From contig CAIOGM010000123.1 of assembly GCA_903857795.1 (NCBI GenBank), positions 1 to 64,000 of the forward strand: a DNA stretch of 64,000 nucleotides. The letters run 5' to 3'. Origin of the DNA: an uncultured Geobacter sp. (lineage in GTDB: Bacteria > Desulfobacterota > Desulfuromonadia > Geobacterales > CAIOGM01). How positions within the stretch are numbered: position 1 is the first letter of the stretch; every line of letters begins with the position of its first letter. The notes under the pieces are model-generated. The model saw nothing but the letters and a program-made list of their open reading frames with translations. It was not told where the DNA came from and did no database searches. This document shows positions 17,778 to 27,600 of the stretch, in pieces. A program made the translations under genes and the position numbers.

Positions 17778-18851
17778 TTATGCGGCCGGCGCTGCCCGCA
17801 GATACTGTACGGGCCACTGCACCGCCTGACCCAACTCCCGAGCGGCTCGTAACGGCCAGTACGGATCTCTGAGCAGTTCCCGCCCCAGCAGCACCAGATC
17901 TGCCTGGCCCGAGCGGATGATCTGGTCGGCTTGAGCGGGAGAGGTGATAAGCCCCACTGCCCCGCTCATCCCCCCGCTCTCCCTCCTGATCTGCTCGGCA
18001 AAACGGGCCTGGTAGCTGGGCCCCAGCGGAATTTTTGCATCCGGCACACTCCCGCCCGACGAACAGTCGATGAGCTCCACCCCCAGGGGAAGGAGCTGGC
18101 GGACCATCTCCAGCGATTGTTCCAGATCCCATCCCCCTTCCACCCAGTCGGTGGCCGAGATTCTCACCAGGAGCGGCAACTCTTCCGGCCAGACGTTCCG
18201 GACGGCAGCCACAATCTCCCTCAGCAGCCGGCTCCGGTTCTCAAAGCTCCCCCCGTATTGGTCGGTACGCCGGTTACTGAGTGGGGAGAGAAACTGATGC
18301 AACAGATAGCCATGGGCGGCGTGGATTTCGACGACGCGAAAACCCGCCAGGAGCGCTCGTCGGGCCCCCTGGACAAAGGCCTCCCCGATCTCCCGAATCC
18401 CCTCTTCAGTCAATGCCGTCGGCACGCTGCAGCCACGATCGAAGGGGAGCGCAGAGGGAGCAACAACAGGCCATCCCCCGTCCGCTTCGGTCAGGGTGAT
18501 GGCCCGGTTCTCCCACGGGGGGGGAGTGCTGGCCTTCCGTCCGGCGTGGGCCAGCTGGATGCCGGCCACGCTCCCCTGACTCGCGATAAAGTGAACGATC
18601 CGCGCCAGCGGTTCAATCTGGTCGTCGTTCCAGACCCCCAGGTCCCGGGGGCTGATCCGTCCCTGGGGGGTGACGGCCGCGGCCTCGGTGAGGACCAGGC
18701 CGGCGCCGCCCGTCGCCCGACTGCCGTAGTGAACCAGATGCCAGTCGGTGGCGCGGCCATCTTCACAGGAGTACTGGCACATGGGCGAAACCGCGATCCG
18801 GTTGCGGAGCGTCACCCCCCGGAGAGTGAGTGGTTCAAACAGATGAGGCAT
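17778..18851 (-). CDS. NADH:flavin oxidoreductase, Old Yellow Enzyme family (YqjM-like)
   Basis: MPHLFEPLTLRGVTLRNRIAVSPMCQYSCEDGRATDWHLVHYGSRATGGAGLVLTEA ... GFRVVEIHAAHGYLLHQFLSPLSNRRTDQYGGSFENR. Confidence 0.93.
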   Translation of the reverse strand: MPHLFEPLTLRGVTLRNRIAVSPMCQYSCEDGRATDWHLVHYGSRATGGAGLVLTEAAAVTPQGRISPRDLGVWNDDQIEPLARIVHFIASQGSVAGIQLAHAGRKASTPPPWENRAITLTEADGGWPVVAPSALPFDRGCSVPTALTEEGIREIGEAFVQGARRALLAGFRVVEIHAAHGYLLHQFLSPLSNRRTDQYGGSFENRSRLLREIVAAVRNVWPEELPLLVRISATDWVEGGWDLEQSLEMVRQLLPLGVELIDCSSGGSVPDAKIPLGPSYQARFAEQIRRESGGMSGAVGLITSPAQADQIIRSGQADLVLLGRELLRDPYWPLRAARELGQAVQWPVQYLRAAPAA

Positions 18852-19105
18852 GAGCAGTTCTCCTTTTCTTGGCTGCTGGTGTGAAACGCCGTAATGAATT
18901 TTCATCATGTTCCTTGCTCATCGAGGGATTATCCGGTGAGCTTTAGGGATCTCACCTATACCAGACGTCGTGCAAATTGCAAGGAGAGAAGCTCGCTGCA
19001 CGAGGTCGCACCCACAGGAGATATCCCGGTTGCAATTGAGCCCCCTTGATTGGTATGGTGCAGAGTCCGCGGTAAATGGGCCATGGGGAGAGGAGACTCG
19101 TTTTT

Positions 19106-20848
19106 ATGAACGGTCAGTACAACGGCACATCCAAAGCTACGCTTCGCCAGCGGTTTCTGGCGGCGCTCCCGGTCATCAGCTGGCTTCCCCGCTATCAGAG
19201 AGTCTGGATCAAGGATGACCTGGTCGCCGGGCTGACCCTGGCCGCCTACGCCGTACCGGTAGCCATGGCCTACTCCTCACTGGCCGGACTCCCCCCTCAG
19301 GTGGGGCTCTCCTGCTATCTGGTGGGGGGGCTCGTCTACGCCCTGTTCGGCAGCTGCCGGCAGCTGGCCATCGGCCCCACCGCCGCCATCTCGATCATGA
19401 TCGCCGGGGTGGCCGGCCCTCTTTCGGGGGGAGATCCGGCCCGGTACGTCGCGATCACCGCCATGACGGCGCTGCTGGTCGGCTTCATCAGTATTGCGGC
19501 GTGGCTGCTGCGGCTCAGCAGCAGCGTCAACTTTATCTCTGAGACGATCCTCCTCGGCTTCAAGGCAGGCGCCGCCATCAGCATCGCCTCGACCCAACTC
19601 CCCAAGCTCTTCGGACTCCCCGGCGGCGGGACGAACCTCTTTCAACGCCTCGGCCTCATCATCCACCAACTCCCCCAAACCAACTCCGTGGTGCTCGCCG
19701 TTGCCGGCGTTGCCCTCGCCCTCCTTTTGGCCGGTGAACGGTGGCTGCCGGGACGCCCCGTGGCGCTGGGGGTCGTGCTGCTGGCCGTCGTGGCGGTCCC
19801 GCTGCTGCAGTTGGAGGGGTACGGGGTAAAGGTGGTCGGCGATATCCCGAGCAGCCTCCCCCGGTTCAGCTTTCCGACCTTTGCCCTGGATGACTTGAGC
19901 GACGTGACCAACCTCGCCTTCGCCTGCTTTCTCCTCTCCTACATCGAAAGCATCTCGGCGGCCCGCACCTTCGGCACCAGGCACTCCTACAGTGTCGACC
20001 CCCGCCAGGAGCTCCTCGGGCTGGGGATGGCCAACCTGGCCGCAGCCGTTGTCCAGGGGTATCCCGTGGCAGGAGGGCTCTCCCAATCAGCGGTCAACGA
20101 TCAGGCCGGGGCCCGGACCCCCCTGGCCCTGGTGGTAACCTCCGCCGTGCTGGCCCTGGTCCTGCTCTTTCTCACCGGCCTGCTCAGGACCCTCCCCGAC
20201 GCGGTGCTGGCAATGGTCGTGATCTCGGCGATCCTGGGGTTCATCAATATCCGAGAGTTCCGGCAACTCTGGCGGATCAGCCGACTGGAATTCACCGTAG
20301 CCCTGGTGGCCTTCAGCGGAGTGCTCCTCTTCGGCATCCTCCAGGGGGTGGCTATCTCGGCGGTGGCCTCCATCCTCCTCCTTCTCCGGCAGACGGCCTA
20401 TCCTCACCTGGCGTTTCTGGGACGGATTCCCGGCACCCAGCGCTTTTCCGATGTGCTCCGTCATCCGGACAACGAGCTCTTTCCCGGGATTCTCCTCTTT
20501 CGCGTGGAAGCGGCCATCCTCTATTTCAATGTGGAGTACATCACCGCGACCATCCTGGAACAGCTCCATGCCGCAGAAGAGCCGGTGAGGTTCGTCATCT
20601 GCGACCTCTCCACCTCCCCCTATGTCGATTCCGCGGGGGGGCGGATGCTGGCCGGCCTGGAAGAGACACTTGCCGCAGACGGAATCCGTCTCAGGGTCGC
20701 CGAGGCCCATGCAGGGGTGCGCGACCTGCTCCGGGCCGCGGGATTGGAGCGGCAATTGGGGGGGGTCAGCAGGCTCACCTCCATCCCGGACCTCATCGAA
20801 GAGTTTCAGGAGGAAGAAACTTCAACCAAGAAAGGAGAAACCGCATGA
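19106..20848 (+). CDS. SulP family anion transporter with C-terminal STAS domain
   Basis: WLPRYQRVWIKDDLVAGLTLAAYAVPVAMAYSSLAGLPPQVGLS; STAS region VRFVICDLSTSPYVDSAGGRML. Confidence 0.93.
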   Translation: MNGQYNGTSKATLRQRFLAALPVISWLPRYQRVWIKDDLVAGLTLAAYAVPVAMAYSSLAGLPPQVGLSCYLVGGLVYALFGSCRQLAIGPTAAISIMIAGVAGPLSGGDPARYVAITAMTALLVGFISIAAWLLRLSSSVNFISETILLGFKAGAAISIASTQLPKLFGLPGGGTNLFQRLGLIIHQLPQTNSVVLAVAGVALALLLAGERWLPGRPVALGVVLLAVVAVPLLQLEGYGVKVVGDIPSSLPRFSFPTFALDDLSDVTNLAFACFLLSYIESISAARTFGTRHSYSVDPRQELLGLGMANLAAAVVQGYPVAGGLSQSAVNDQAGARTPLALVVTSAVLALVLLFLTGLLRTLPDAVLAMVVISAILGFINIREFRQLWRISRLEFTVALVAFSGVLLFGILQGVAISAVASILLLLRQTAYPHLAFLGRIPGTQRFSDVLRHPDNELFPGILLFRVEAAILYFNVEYITATILEQLHAAEEPVRFVICDLSTSPYVDSAGGRMLAGLEETLAADGIRLRVAEAHAGVRDLLRAAGLERQLGGVSRLTSIPDLIEEFQEEETSTKKGETA

Positions 20849-21654
20849 AACTACGAACCTGGATGGCTCTGGGAATACTCTGCATCCTCTGCACCGCAAC
20901 TACGGCCCGGGGAGAGGTGGTAGGACGGGAGGTCACCTACCGCTCCGGGGAGACACTCCTCAAGGGGTATCTTGCCCGCGATACTGCGGTTAAGGGAAAG
21001 CGCCCGGGGGTGCTCGTGGTTCACGAATGGTGGGGGCACAACGAGTACGCCCGCAAACGGGCGCGAATGCTGGCGGAACTGGGATACGTGGCGCTGGCGG
21101 TGGACATGTTCGGCGACGGCAGAAAAGCCCAGCACCCCAAGGAGGCGGGGAAGTTCGCCGAAGAGGCGATGAAGAACAAGGCTGTCGGCGAGGCCCGTTT
21201 CACCGCCGCCCTCGACTTCATCAGGCAACAGCCTCAGGTCGATCCGACGAGGATCGCCGCCATGGGCTACTGTTTCGGTGGGGGGGTCGTGCTGCATATG
21301 GCCCGACAAGGGGCCGACCTGAAGGGGGTGGTGAGCTATCACGGCTCTCTTGTCACCGATACCCCGGCAAAACCGGGCGACGTCAAGGCGAAGGTGCTGA
21401 TCTTCAACGGAGAGAAGGACCAGATGACCACCCCGGAGCAGGTGGCCGCCTTCAAAAAGGAGATGACCGCGGTCGGCGCCTCATACCGCTACGTGGGGTA
21501 TCCGGGGGTGATGCACAGCTTCACCAACCCCGAAGCCGACCTCTACGCGAGGAAGTTCGATCTCCCCCTCGCCTACGACAAGAAAGCCGATGAGGAGTCC
21601 TGGGCCGAGACGGTCAAGTTCCTCCGGGTTATTTTCACCAGGGACGCGCGGTGA
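20845..21654 (+). CDS. Dienelactone hydrolase family protein, secreted
   Basis: VVHEWWGHNEYARKRARMLAELGYVALAVDMFGDGR and AAMGYCFGGGVVLHMA; signal peptide. Confidence 0.92.
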   Translation: MKLRTWMALGILCILCTATTARGEVVGREVTYRSGETLLKGYLARDTAVKGKRPGVLVVHEWWGHNEYARKRARMLAELGYVALAVDMFGDGRKAQHPKEAGKFAEEAMKNKAVGEARFTAALDFIRQQPQVDPTRIAAMGYCFGGGVVLHMARQGADLKGVVSYHGSLVTDTPAKPGDVKAKVLIFNGEKDQMTTPEQVAAFKKEMTAVGASYRYVGYPGVMHSFTNPEADLYARKFDLPLAYDKKADEESWAETVKFLRVIFTRDAR

Positions 21655-21738
21655 CGACCCGCCCGGCCAGTTGCACATTTTTTACGCAAAACGCTATTGA
21701 TAACCTTCTTTCAACGACTTTATTGACGCGCAAAGGGG

Positions 21739-21885
21739 TTATCAACAGTTTTATCCACAGCGGCTGTTGAAACTGCTGAAAAAAATCTTGTTTACGAAAT
21801 TAACCCATTTATTTCAGCAAGTTGAACCACTAAAACTACAGAAGGGCGACGTGGATAACTCCCCTAAATACCGGAATTATCAACT
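21739..21885. promoter_or_regulatory. Cluster of DnaA-box-like 9-mers in an AT-rich intergenic region
   Basis: TTATCAACA (21739), TTATCCACA (21751, consensus), CGTGGATAA (21850, minus TTATCCACG), TTATCAACT (21877). Confidence 0.4.
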
Positions 21886-21963
21886 TTTTCAGCTTCTTGG
21901 GAAGCGGCGTCCCCCCTGCCCCCCCAAAACGCGAACAAACCCATACCGGATGAGAATACTTGC

Positions 21964-23520
21964 ATGAATAACCTTGCCCCACCGGGTCGCTTCCCGCATA
22001 CTGCGGCCATGCTGCTGATCTTCTCCCCCGTCGCCATGGCGTCGGAACCGCCGGCGGGTATCGCCCGACTCGCCGCGGCCCTTCATGGCGCCCAGATCCC
22101 CTGCCGCCTGCTGGACGCAAACTGTGAGGCCCAACTCTGGCTTCTGGGGCAGCCGTCTGCCGCCGACGATACCTGGAGCCGGCGCGCACGGAAGGGGAGG
22201 GTTCAGAATCTGGCCACCCTGCGCGACCCTGAAAGCTACAACTCTCCAGGGCGGTACTCCCGGGCAGTGAGTGACCTGAACCGCCTCCTGGCCATCTCCG
22301 GAGAAGGCGAAGAGGCGATGGTGGGGCTGGCAGACTATCAGCATCGGCGCCTGTCGCCACTGAGGAGCGCCGACCTGCTGGCCGCTGCAGAACAGCCACG
22401 GGAGAACCCCTTCTTCCCCTGGTTCAGTCGTCGGCTGCCGGAACTGCTGGACGGAGTCCGGACGGTGGGCTTTTCCCTGAATTTCCTGAGCCAGGCGCTC
22501 TGCACCTTTGCCATGATCGGTTACCTGAGGAACAATATCCCCGGACTCACCATCATCCTCGGCGGCGGCCTCGTGACGTCGTGGCTGAGTCGGCCCGACT
22601 GGAGCTCCCCCTTCGGCGCTCTCGTCGATCACCTGGTGGCGGGAGCGGGAGAGGCGCCGTTGCTCACCCTGCTGGGCGCAGGAGAAGTGGCCCAAAATCA
22701 GGTCATGCCCGAGTACGGCCTCCTGCCGCGCCACGACTACCTCTCCCCCGGCCTCATCCTCCCCTACAGTGCCTCAAGCGGCTGCTACTGGAACGACTGC
22801 TCCTTCTGCACCGAGCGGGCCGAGGGGAACCGGTTCCGACCGGTGCCGCCGGGTCGGGCAGTGGAAGAGCTCCGGGAGCTGACCGCCCGGGAGAAACCGT
22901 GCCTCATCCATCTCCTGGATAATGCCATCACTCCGGCCCTGCTCCGGCGAATCACGGAGCACCCCCCCGGAGCCCCCTGGTATGGCTTTGCCCGCTTCGG
23001 CCCGGAGCTGGAAGAGCCCGACTTCTGCCGGGCGCTGAAGGCTTCCGGCTGCGTCATGCTGAAGCTCGGGCTGGAGTCGGGAGACCAGGGGGTACTCGAC
23101 CGGCTCCGCAAGGGGATCGATCTCACCGCCGCCTCACGGATCCTGCTGAACCTGCGGCAGGCGGGGATCGGGGTCTATCTCTACCTTCTCTTCGGGACCC
23201 CGGCAGAGACGGAACTTCAGGCGCGGCGAACCCTGGAGTTCGTACTCCGCCACAAGGAAACTATCGGGTTCCTGAACCTGGCGCTGTTCAATATGCCGCT
23301 CTTCGGAGCTGAGGCCGGGGAGCTGGCCACGGAACCGTTCTACGCGGGAGACCTCTCCCTTTACACCGGCTTCAGGCACCCTCACGGTTGGGACCGGAAG
23401 CTGGTCCGCCGGTTTCTGGATCATGAATTCAAGAAGGAGCCGACCATCGCGGCGATCCTGAGAAATGATCCCCCCCTCTTCGGCTCCAATCACGCCCCGT
23501 TTTTTTCCGGAAACCGCTGA
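21964..23520 (+). CDS. Cobalamin-binding/radical SAM family protein
   Basis: N-terminal B12-binding-like domain, then SASSGCYWNDCSFC cysteine cluster and KLGLESGDQGVLDRLRKGI. Confidence 0.8.
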   Translation: MNNLAPPGRFPHTAAMLLIFSPVAMASEPPAGIARLAAALHGAQIPCRLLDANCEAQLWLLGQPSAADDTWSRRARKGRVQNLATLRDPESYNSPGRYSRAVSDLNRLLAISGEGEEAMVGLADYQHRRLSPLRSADLLAAAEQPRENPFFPWFSRRLPELLDGVRTVGFSLNFLSQALCTFAMIGYLRNNIPGLTIILGGGLVTSWLSRPDWSSPFGALVDHLVAGAGEAPLLTLLGAGEVAQNQVMPEYGLLPRHDYLSPGLILPYSASSGCYWNDCSFCTERAEGNRFRPVPPGRAVEELRELTAREKPCLIHLLDNAITPALLRRITEHPPGAPWYGFARFGPELEEPDFCRALKASGCVMLKLGLESGDQGVLDRLRKGIDLTAASRILLNLRQAGIGVYLYLLFGTPAETELQARRTLEFVLRHKETIGFLNLALFNMPLFGAEAGELATEPFYAGDLSLYTGFRHPHGWDRKLVRRFLDHEFKKEPTIAAILRNDPPLFGSNHAPFFSGNR

Positions 23521-23598
23521 CCCTGTCGCTTCTCCTTGGTTCCTGACGGGAGTGGTGATAGAGTAGCGGGCCGACTCATCTCCTTCCAGCGAGTGTCT

Positions 23599-24594
23599 AT
23601 GACAGCCATGACCGAGAGCCCCCACCCCTTTCAGACCCTCACCCCCAGCTTCATCATGGACGCCGTGGAGAGCCGGGGGCTTCGCTGCGATTGCCGCACC
23701 TTCGCCCTCAACAGCTATGAAAACCGGGTCTACCAGGTCGGCATCGAAGACGATCTGCCGCTCATCGTTAAATTTTACCGCCCCGGCCGCTGGAGCGATG
23801 CCCAGATTTTGGAGGAGCACCATTTCTGCCAAGAGCTGGTGGAGCAGGAGCTGTCGGTGGTGGCGCCGCTGACGGCGGAGAGCGGGGAAAGCCTCTTCTC
23901 CTTTGGCGGGTTCCGTTTCGCCCTCTATCGGCGGCAGGGGGGACACGCCCCGGAGTTCGACAACCTGGATAACCTCCTGATCCTCGGCCGGATGCTCGGT
24001 CGGATCCATCAGATCGGCGCGGTACGCCCCTTCCAACAGCGACCGCAGCTGGATGTGCAGAGCTTCGGTCGCGCTTCCGTCGCCCTCATCACCCAGCGGT
24101 TCATCCCCGATCTGTACCGGGCGAGCTACACGGCCGTGACCAGCCAACTGCTGGAGAGCATCGACGCCATCCTGGCCGACTCGGGCCCCATCCGGTACAT
24201 CCGGACCCATGGCGACTGCCATGCCGGAAACATCCTCTGGCGGGACAACGCCCCGCACTTCGTCGATTTTGACGATGCGCGGATGGCCCCGGCTGTTCAG
24301 GACCTCTGGATGATGCTCTCCGGGGAGCGGCCGCGCCAGCTCGCCCAGCTTGAGACCCTCATGGAAGGGTATCGCGAGTTCTGCGACTTCCACCCCCGGG
24401 AGTTGAGAGTGATCGAGTCCCTGCGCACCCTCCGGATGCTCCACTACAGCGCCTGGCTCGCCCGCCGCTGGGAAGACCCCATGTTCCCCCGGACCTTCCC
24501 CTGGTTCAACACCACGAACTACTGGGGAGAGCAGATCCTCCACCTGCGGGAACAGCTGGGAGCGTTGACGGAACCTCCCCTGACCCTCTCCTGA
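23599..24594 (+). CDS. Serine/threonine protein kinase, SrkA/RdoA (YihE)-like
   Basis: FALNSYENRVYQVGIEDDLPLIVKFYRPGRWSDAQILEEHHF ... THGDCHAGNILWRDNAPHFVDFDDARMAPAVQDLWM. Confidence 0.9.
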   Translation: MTAMTESPHPFQTLTPSFIMDAVESRGLRCDCRTFALNSYENRVYQVGIEDDLPLIVKFYRPGRWSDAQILEEHHFCQELVEQELSVVAPLTAESGESLFSFGGFRFALYRRQGGHAPEFDNLDNLLILGRMLGRIHQIGAVRPFQQRPQLDVQSFGRASVALITQRFIPDLYRASYTAVTSQLLESIDAILADSGPIRYIRTHGDCHAGNILWRDNAPHFVDFDDARMAPAVQDLWMMLSGERPRQLAQLETLMEGYREFCDFHPRELRVIESLRTLRMLHYSAWLARRWEDPMFPRTFPWFNTTNYWGEQILHLREQLGALTEPPLTLS

Positions 24595-24608
24595 CCGGCC
24601 CCCTTGTC

Positions 24609-27600
24609 TCAGTCGAACTCGATCCGGTAGAAGAGATCCCCCCCCGTGGCCTCGGTACTGGCGCGGGTCTCGACCTCCCACTGTTTCGTAAGGTGGTAGC
24701 GGATCAGGAAGACATGGCTCTGGCTGAGGAGTGACCAGCCGTAGCTCACATAAAGCTGCGGAGTCAGAAATTTTCCCACCTGGAGCACGCTGTCGTTGAT
24801 ACTGGAGACCGACGTCTTGCCGCTCTGGTCAAGAAGGCTCGGCTCGATCTTCTTGTAGTCGGAACCCTGCGCCTTCGCCGTGGTGACCTCGAAGGTGTCG
24901 ATCCCCAGCCGCTGCTTGATCTGTTCCTGCAGGTATACCGACTGCCCCGTGGAGGAGAGCAGCGAGGCGGCGTTCATGAGTAGACTGCTCTTATCCTCGC
25001 TGGCGTTGAGTCCGCGCCCCAGGACAACATAGGAGAGAATCTCCACATCAGCCATGGCCGGGTCGGAGAAAAGCTTGACCACCGGCGCCTGGGGGGTTCC
25101 ACTGACGGTGACCCCGGCCTTCACCTCGCCGATCTCCCGCAGCGCCTGAATATCCAGGGTCGGCCGCTCCACCGCTCCTCCGGCAAAGAGCGCCCTCCCC
25201 CGTTTGATCTCCAGGGTGACACCGTAGGCGCTGTATCGTCCCTTGGCCACCTTGATCTCGCCGCTCCCCTTCATGCTCTCCCTGCCGCGGATGACCAGGT
25301 CGATCCCTCCCTCCAGCTTGGCGTCGAGCCCCTCCATCTTCACAAAGACCCGTTCCCCCAAGGCCGCCTTGACCTGAATATCCAGCTTCAGCGGAGAGGG
25401 GCGGACCGGCGCCCCTGCTCCCCGCTCCACGATCACATCACCGCTGGGCTGGATAACTGACGCCCGGTCCCCCCCTGTGGCCAGCAGTTCCGGGATCTTG
25501 ATGACTCCTCGGAGCGCCAGGTTGTCCACTGTCCCGTCGAAGGTGAGCTCGGGGCTTACCAGCAGCTGGAGTTCGGGGAGGTGAACGACCTGGAACTTTT
25601 CCCCCCGGATGCTCCCCCGGTAACCGGTCATCCGGTTCCCGCCGAACTTGACCACGGCGTTCCCGCTCAGGGAGCCCGCTCCGGAGGCGACCTGGAACCG
25701 CTCCACCGTGAGCTGCTCCCGCTCCAGCCTGGCCACCAGCTGCAACTCCTTCAGGGTTATGCCGGCCGAGGGAAGATAGGCCCCCGCCTTGGAGAGCTCC
25801 AGCTTCCCGGTCAGACAGGGCTCTTTCAGGAGACCTTCTGCCCGCAGATCGACCTCCAACTCGCCACGGCTCTCCTGGAGCAGCCCCGGGAAAAGAGAGA
25901 TGAGCAGCCCCTTCTCGTGGAACCGCCCCTTCACCGTTCCAGAGAGCGCCCCCTCCTGGTCAAAGGAGGACCCAAGACGCGCCGGGAGCGGGAAGGTGAA
26001 GCTGGCGGTCGCCTCACCGTGCTCCGCCAGGACCAGAGACGCGGCGCCGCTCAGACTCTCCCCCTGCCAATTCCAGGAGATATCCCCCTGCTTCACCCTG
26101 GCCGAGAGCTCTTTCCCCTCGCCGCGCCAGCTGGCCGCTCCGCCGGCAAGAACTGTCTTCCCCTTGAGCTCCAGCCGCTCCCCGGGGAGGAGCCTCCCCT
26201 CTATCGTGCCGGAGACGGTCCCGCTCAGCTCTGCGCCTTCCGGGAGTTCGCCACGGAGCAGGGAGAAATCTACCCCCTCCCAGGAGGCGTTCAGCTCTCC
26301 CTGTTCAGGAATCCCCAGACGGGCAGGAACAGAGGAGATGAACCGACCCCGCACCCTGACCCCCTCGGCGGTCCCAAGCTCCATGGCCGAACTGATCCCC
26401 CCTTCGTCCGCCGTCAGCTCCAGGGAGACGTGCCTGACGGTCACGGTCCGGTGAGGGAGGGTGACCGTGCCCTCGGCGGAGAGCTGAGCCGCCAGATTCA
26501 GCCGCTCACCGGTGGGGCTCTCCAGCCGGAGGTCGCCGGAACTCCGGCCGGAGAGCTGCAGCTGTGTCAGCCACTGGTCGGCACGGCTCAGGTCAAGGTC
26601 GCGCCACTTCGCTTGAAGCGAACCACGCAGAGGGTCAAGGGAGATCCGGCTCCCCAACTCCAGCCGCCCCGCCTGGCCGCCGGTGATGACCAGGGGGGAG
26701 AGGTTTACCGCCTGGGGCGAGACGGCGAGCCGGGCCGGGGCCGCCAGTTTCCAAACGCCAAACCGGTCCGAGCCGGAGAGATCTCTGATCTCCCCCTGCC
26801 ACCCCTCCCGGCCGTACCCTCCCGAGGCGGCGACGTCGATCCGTGCCCCCCCCGAACGGAGCGACAGGGCCAGGAGGTGGCGCTCAACGGTTCCCCGGAC
26901 TCTCAGTGAGGCGCTGTCGCTCTGCAGGTGTCCGGAGGTGACCCCCTTCAGGTCGGCCGTCACCTCAACGGAAGAGTCGGTAGCCCCGTCCATGCGGGCC
27001 GCCAGCTCCGCGGTAGCGATCCGCACCCCTTCGCCGGTCAGCTCCCTCCCGTGACCGGTGAGTACCCCGGAGCTCCGGTGGTCGCTGTGCCGGACCCACC
27101 CCTGCAGCTCCAAGCTGCCGCCGCTGTGGGGAACGAGAGCCGAGAGATCGGTGATCGTCGCCGCCACGGTCAGCCGCCGGCTCAGGTCACCCTTGGCGTG
27201 GAGATCGAAGCCGTTCCCCTTCAGCAGGAGCCGCTGGATGAGGAGATCGCCCGCTGCTGTCTGGGCCTCGATCTCCCCGGACAGCGCCTGGCCGCGAAGA
27301 TGGCTCTCATGGAGACGCCCAGTCACTGAGGCGCGAACCGGCTTTTGGCCGGACCAGCGGGCGCTCCCCCGCAGATCAAGATTCACCACCCCGTTCCAGT
27401 CGGGGGTGACAATGGCCGGATCCAGCCCCTTCCCCCGGAGCGCGGCGGTCACGGCAAAGCCGTCCGACCATCCCAGGCGGAGATCACCCAGCACCGTCCC
27501 TCCCAGGAGGAGGCCGGTCACCCCCTTTAACCGCACGCCGCTGCCGTCTCCAGAAAAGGAGCCAAGGAGGCGGGCTCTCCGCCATCCCCCCCCCCGGTTG

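Noticed and set aside
23134-24681. 515-aa minus-strand ORF antisense to the SrkA-like kinase and radical SAM gene
   Set aside because: High-GC shadow ORF; both plus-strand genes carry strong family motifs.
25581-26909. 442-aa plus-strand ORF antisense to tamB
   Set aside because: Pro/Arg/Gly-rich shadow of a repetitive high-GC coding region, no domain recognised.
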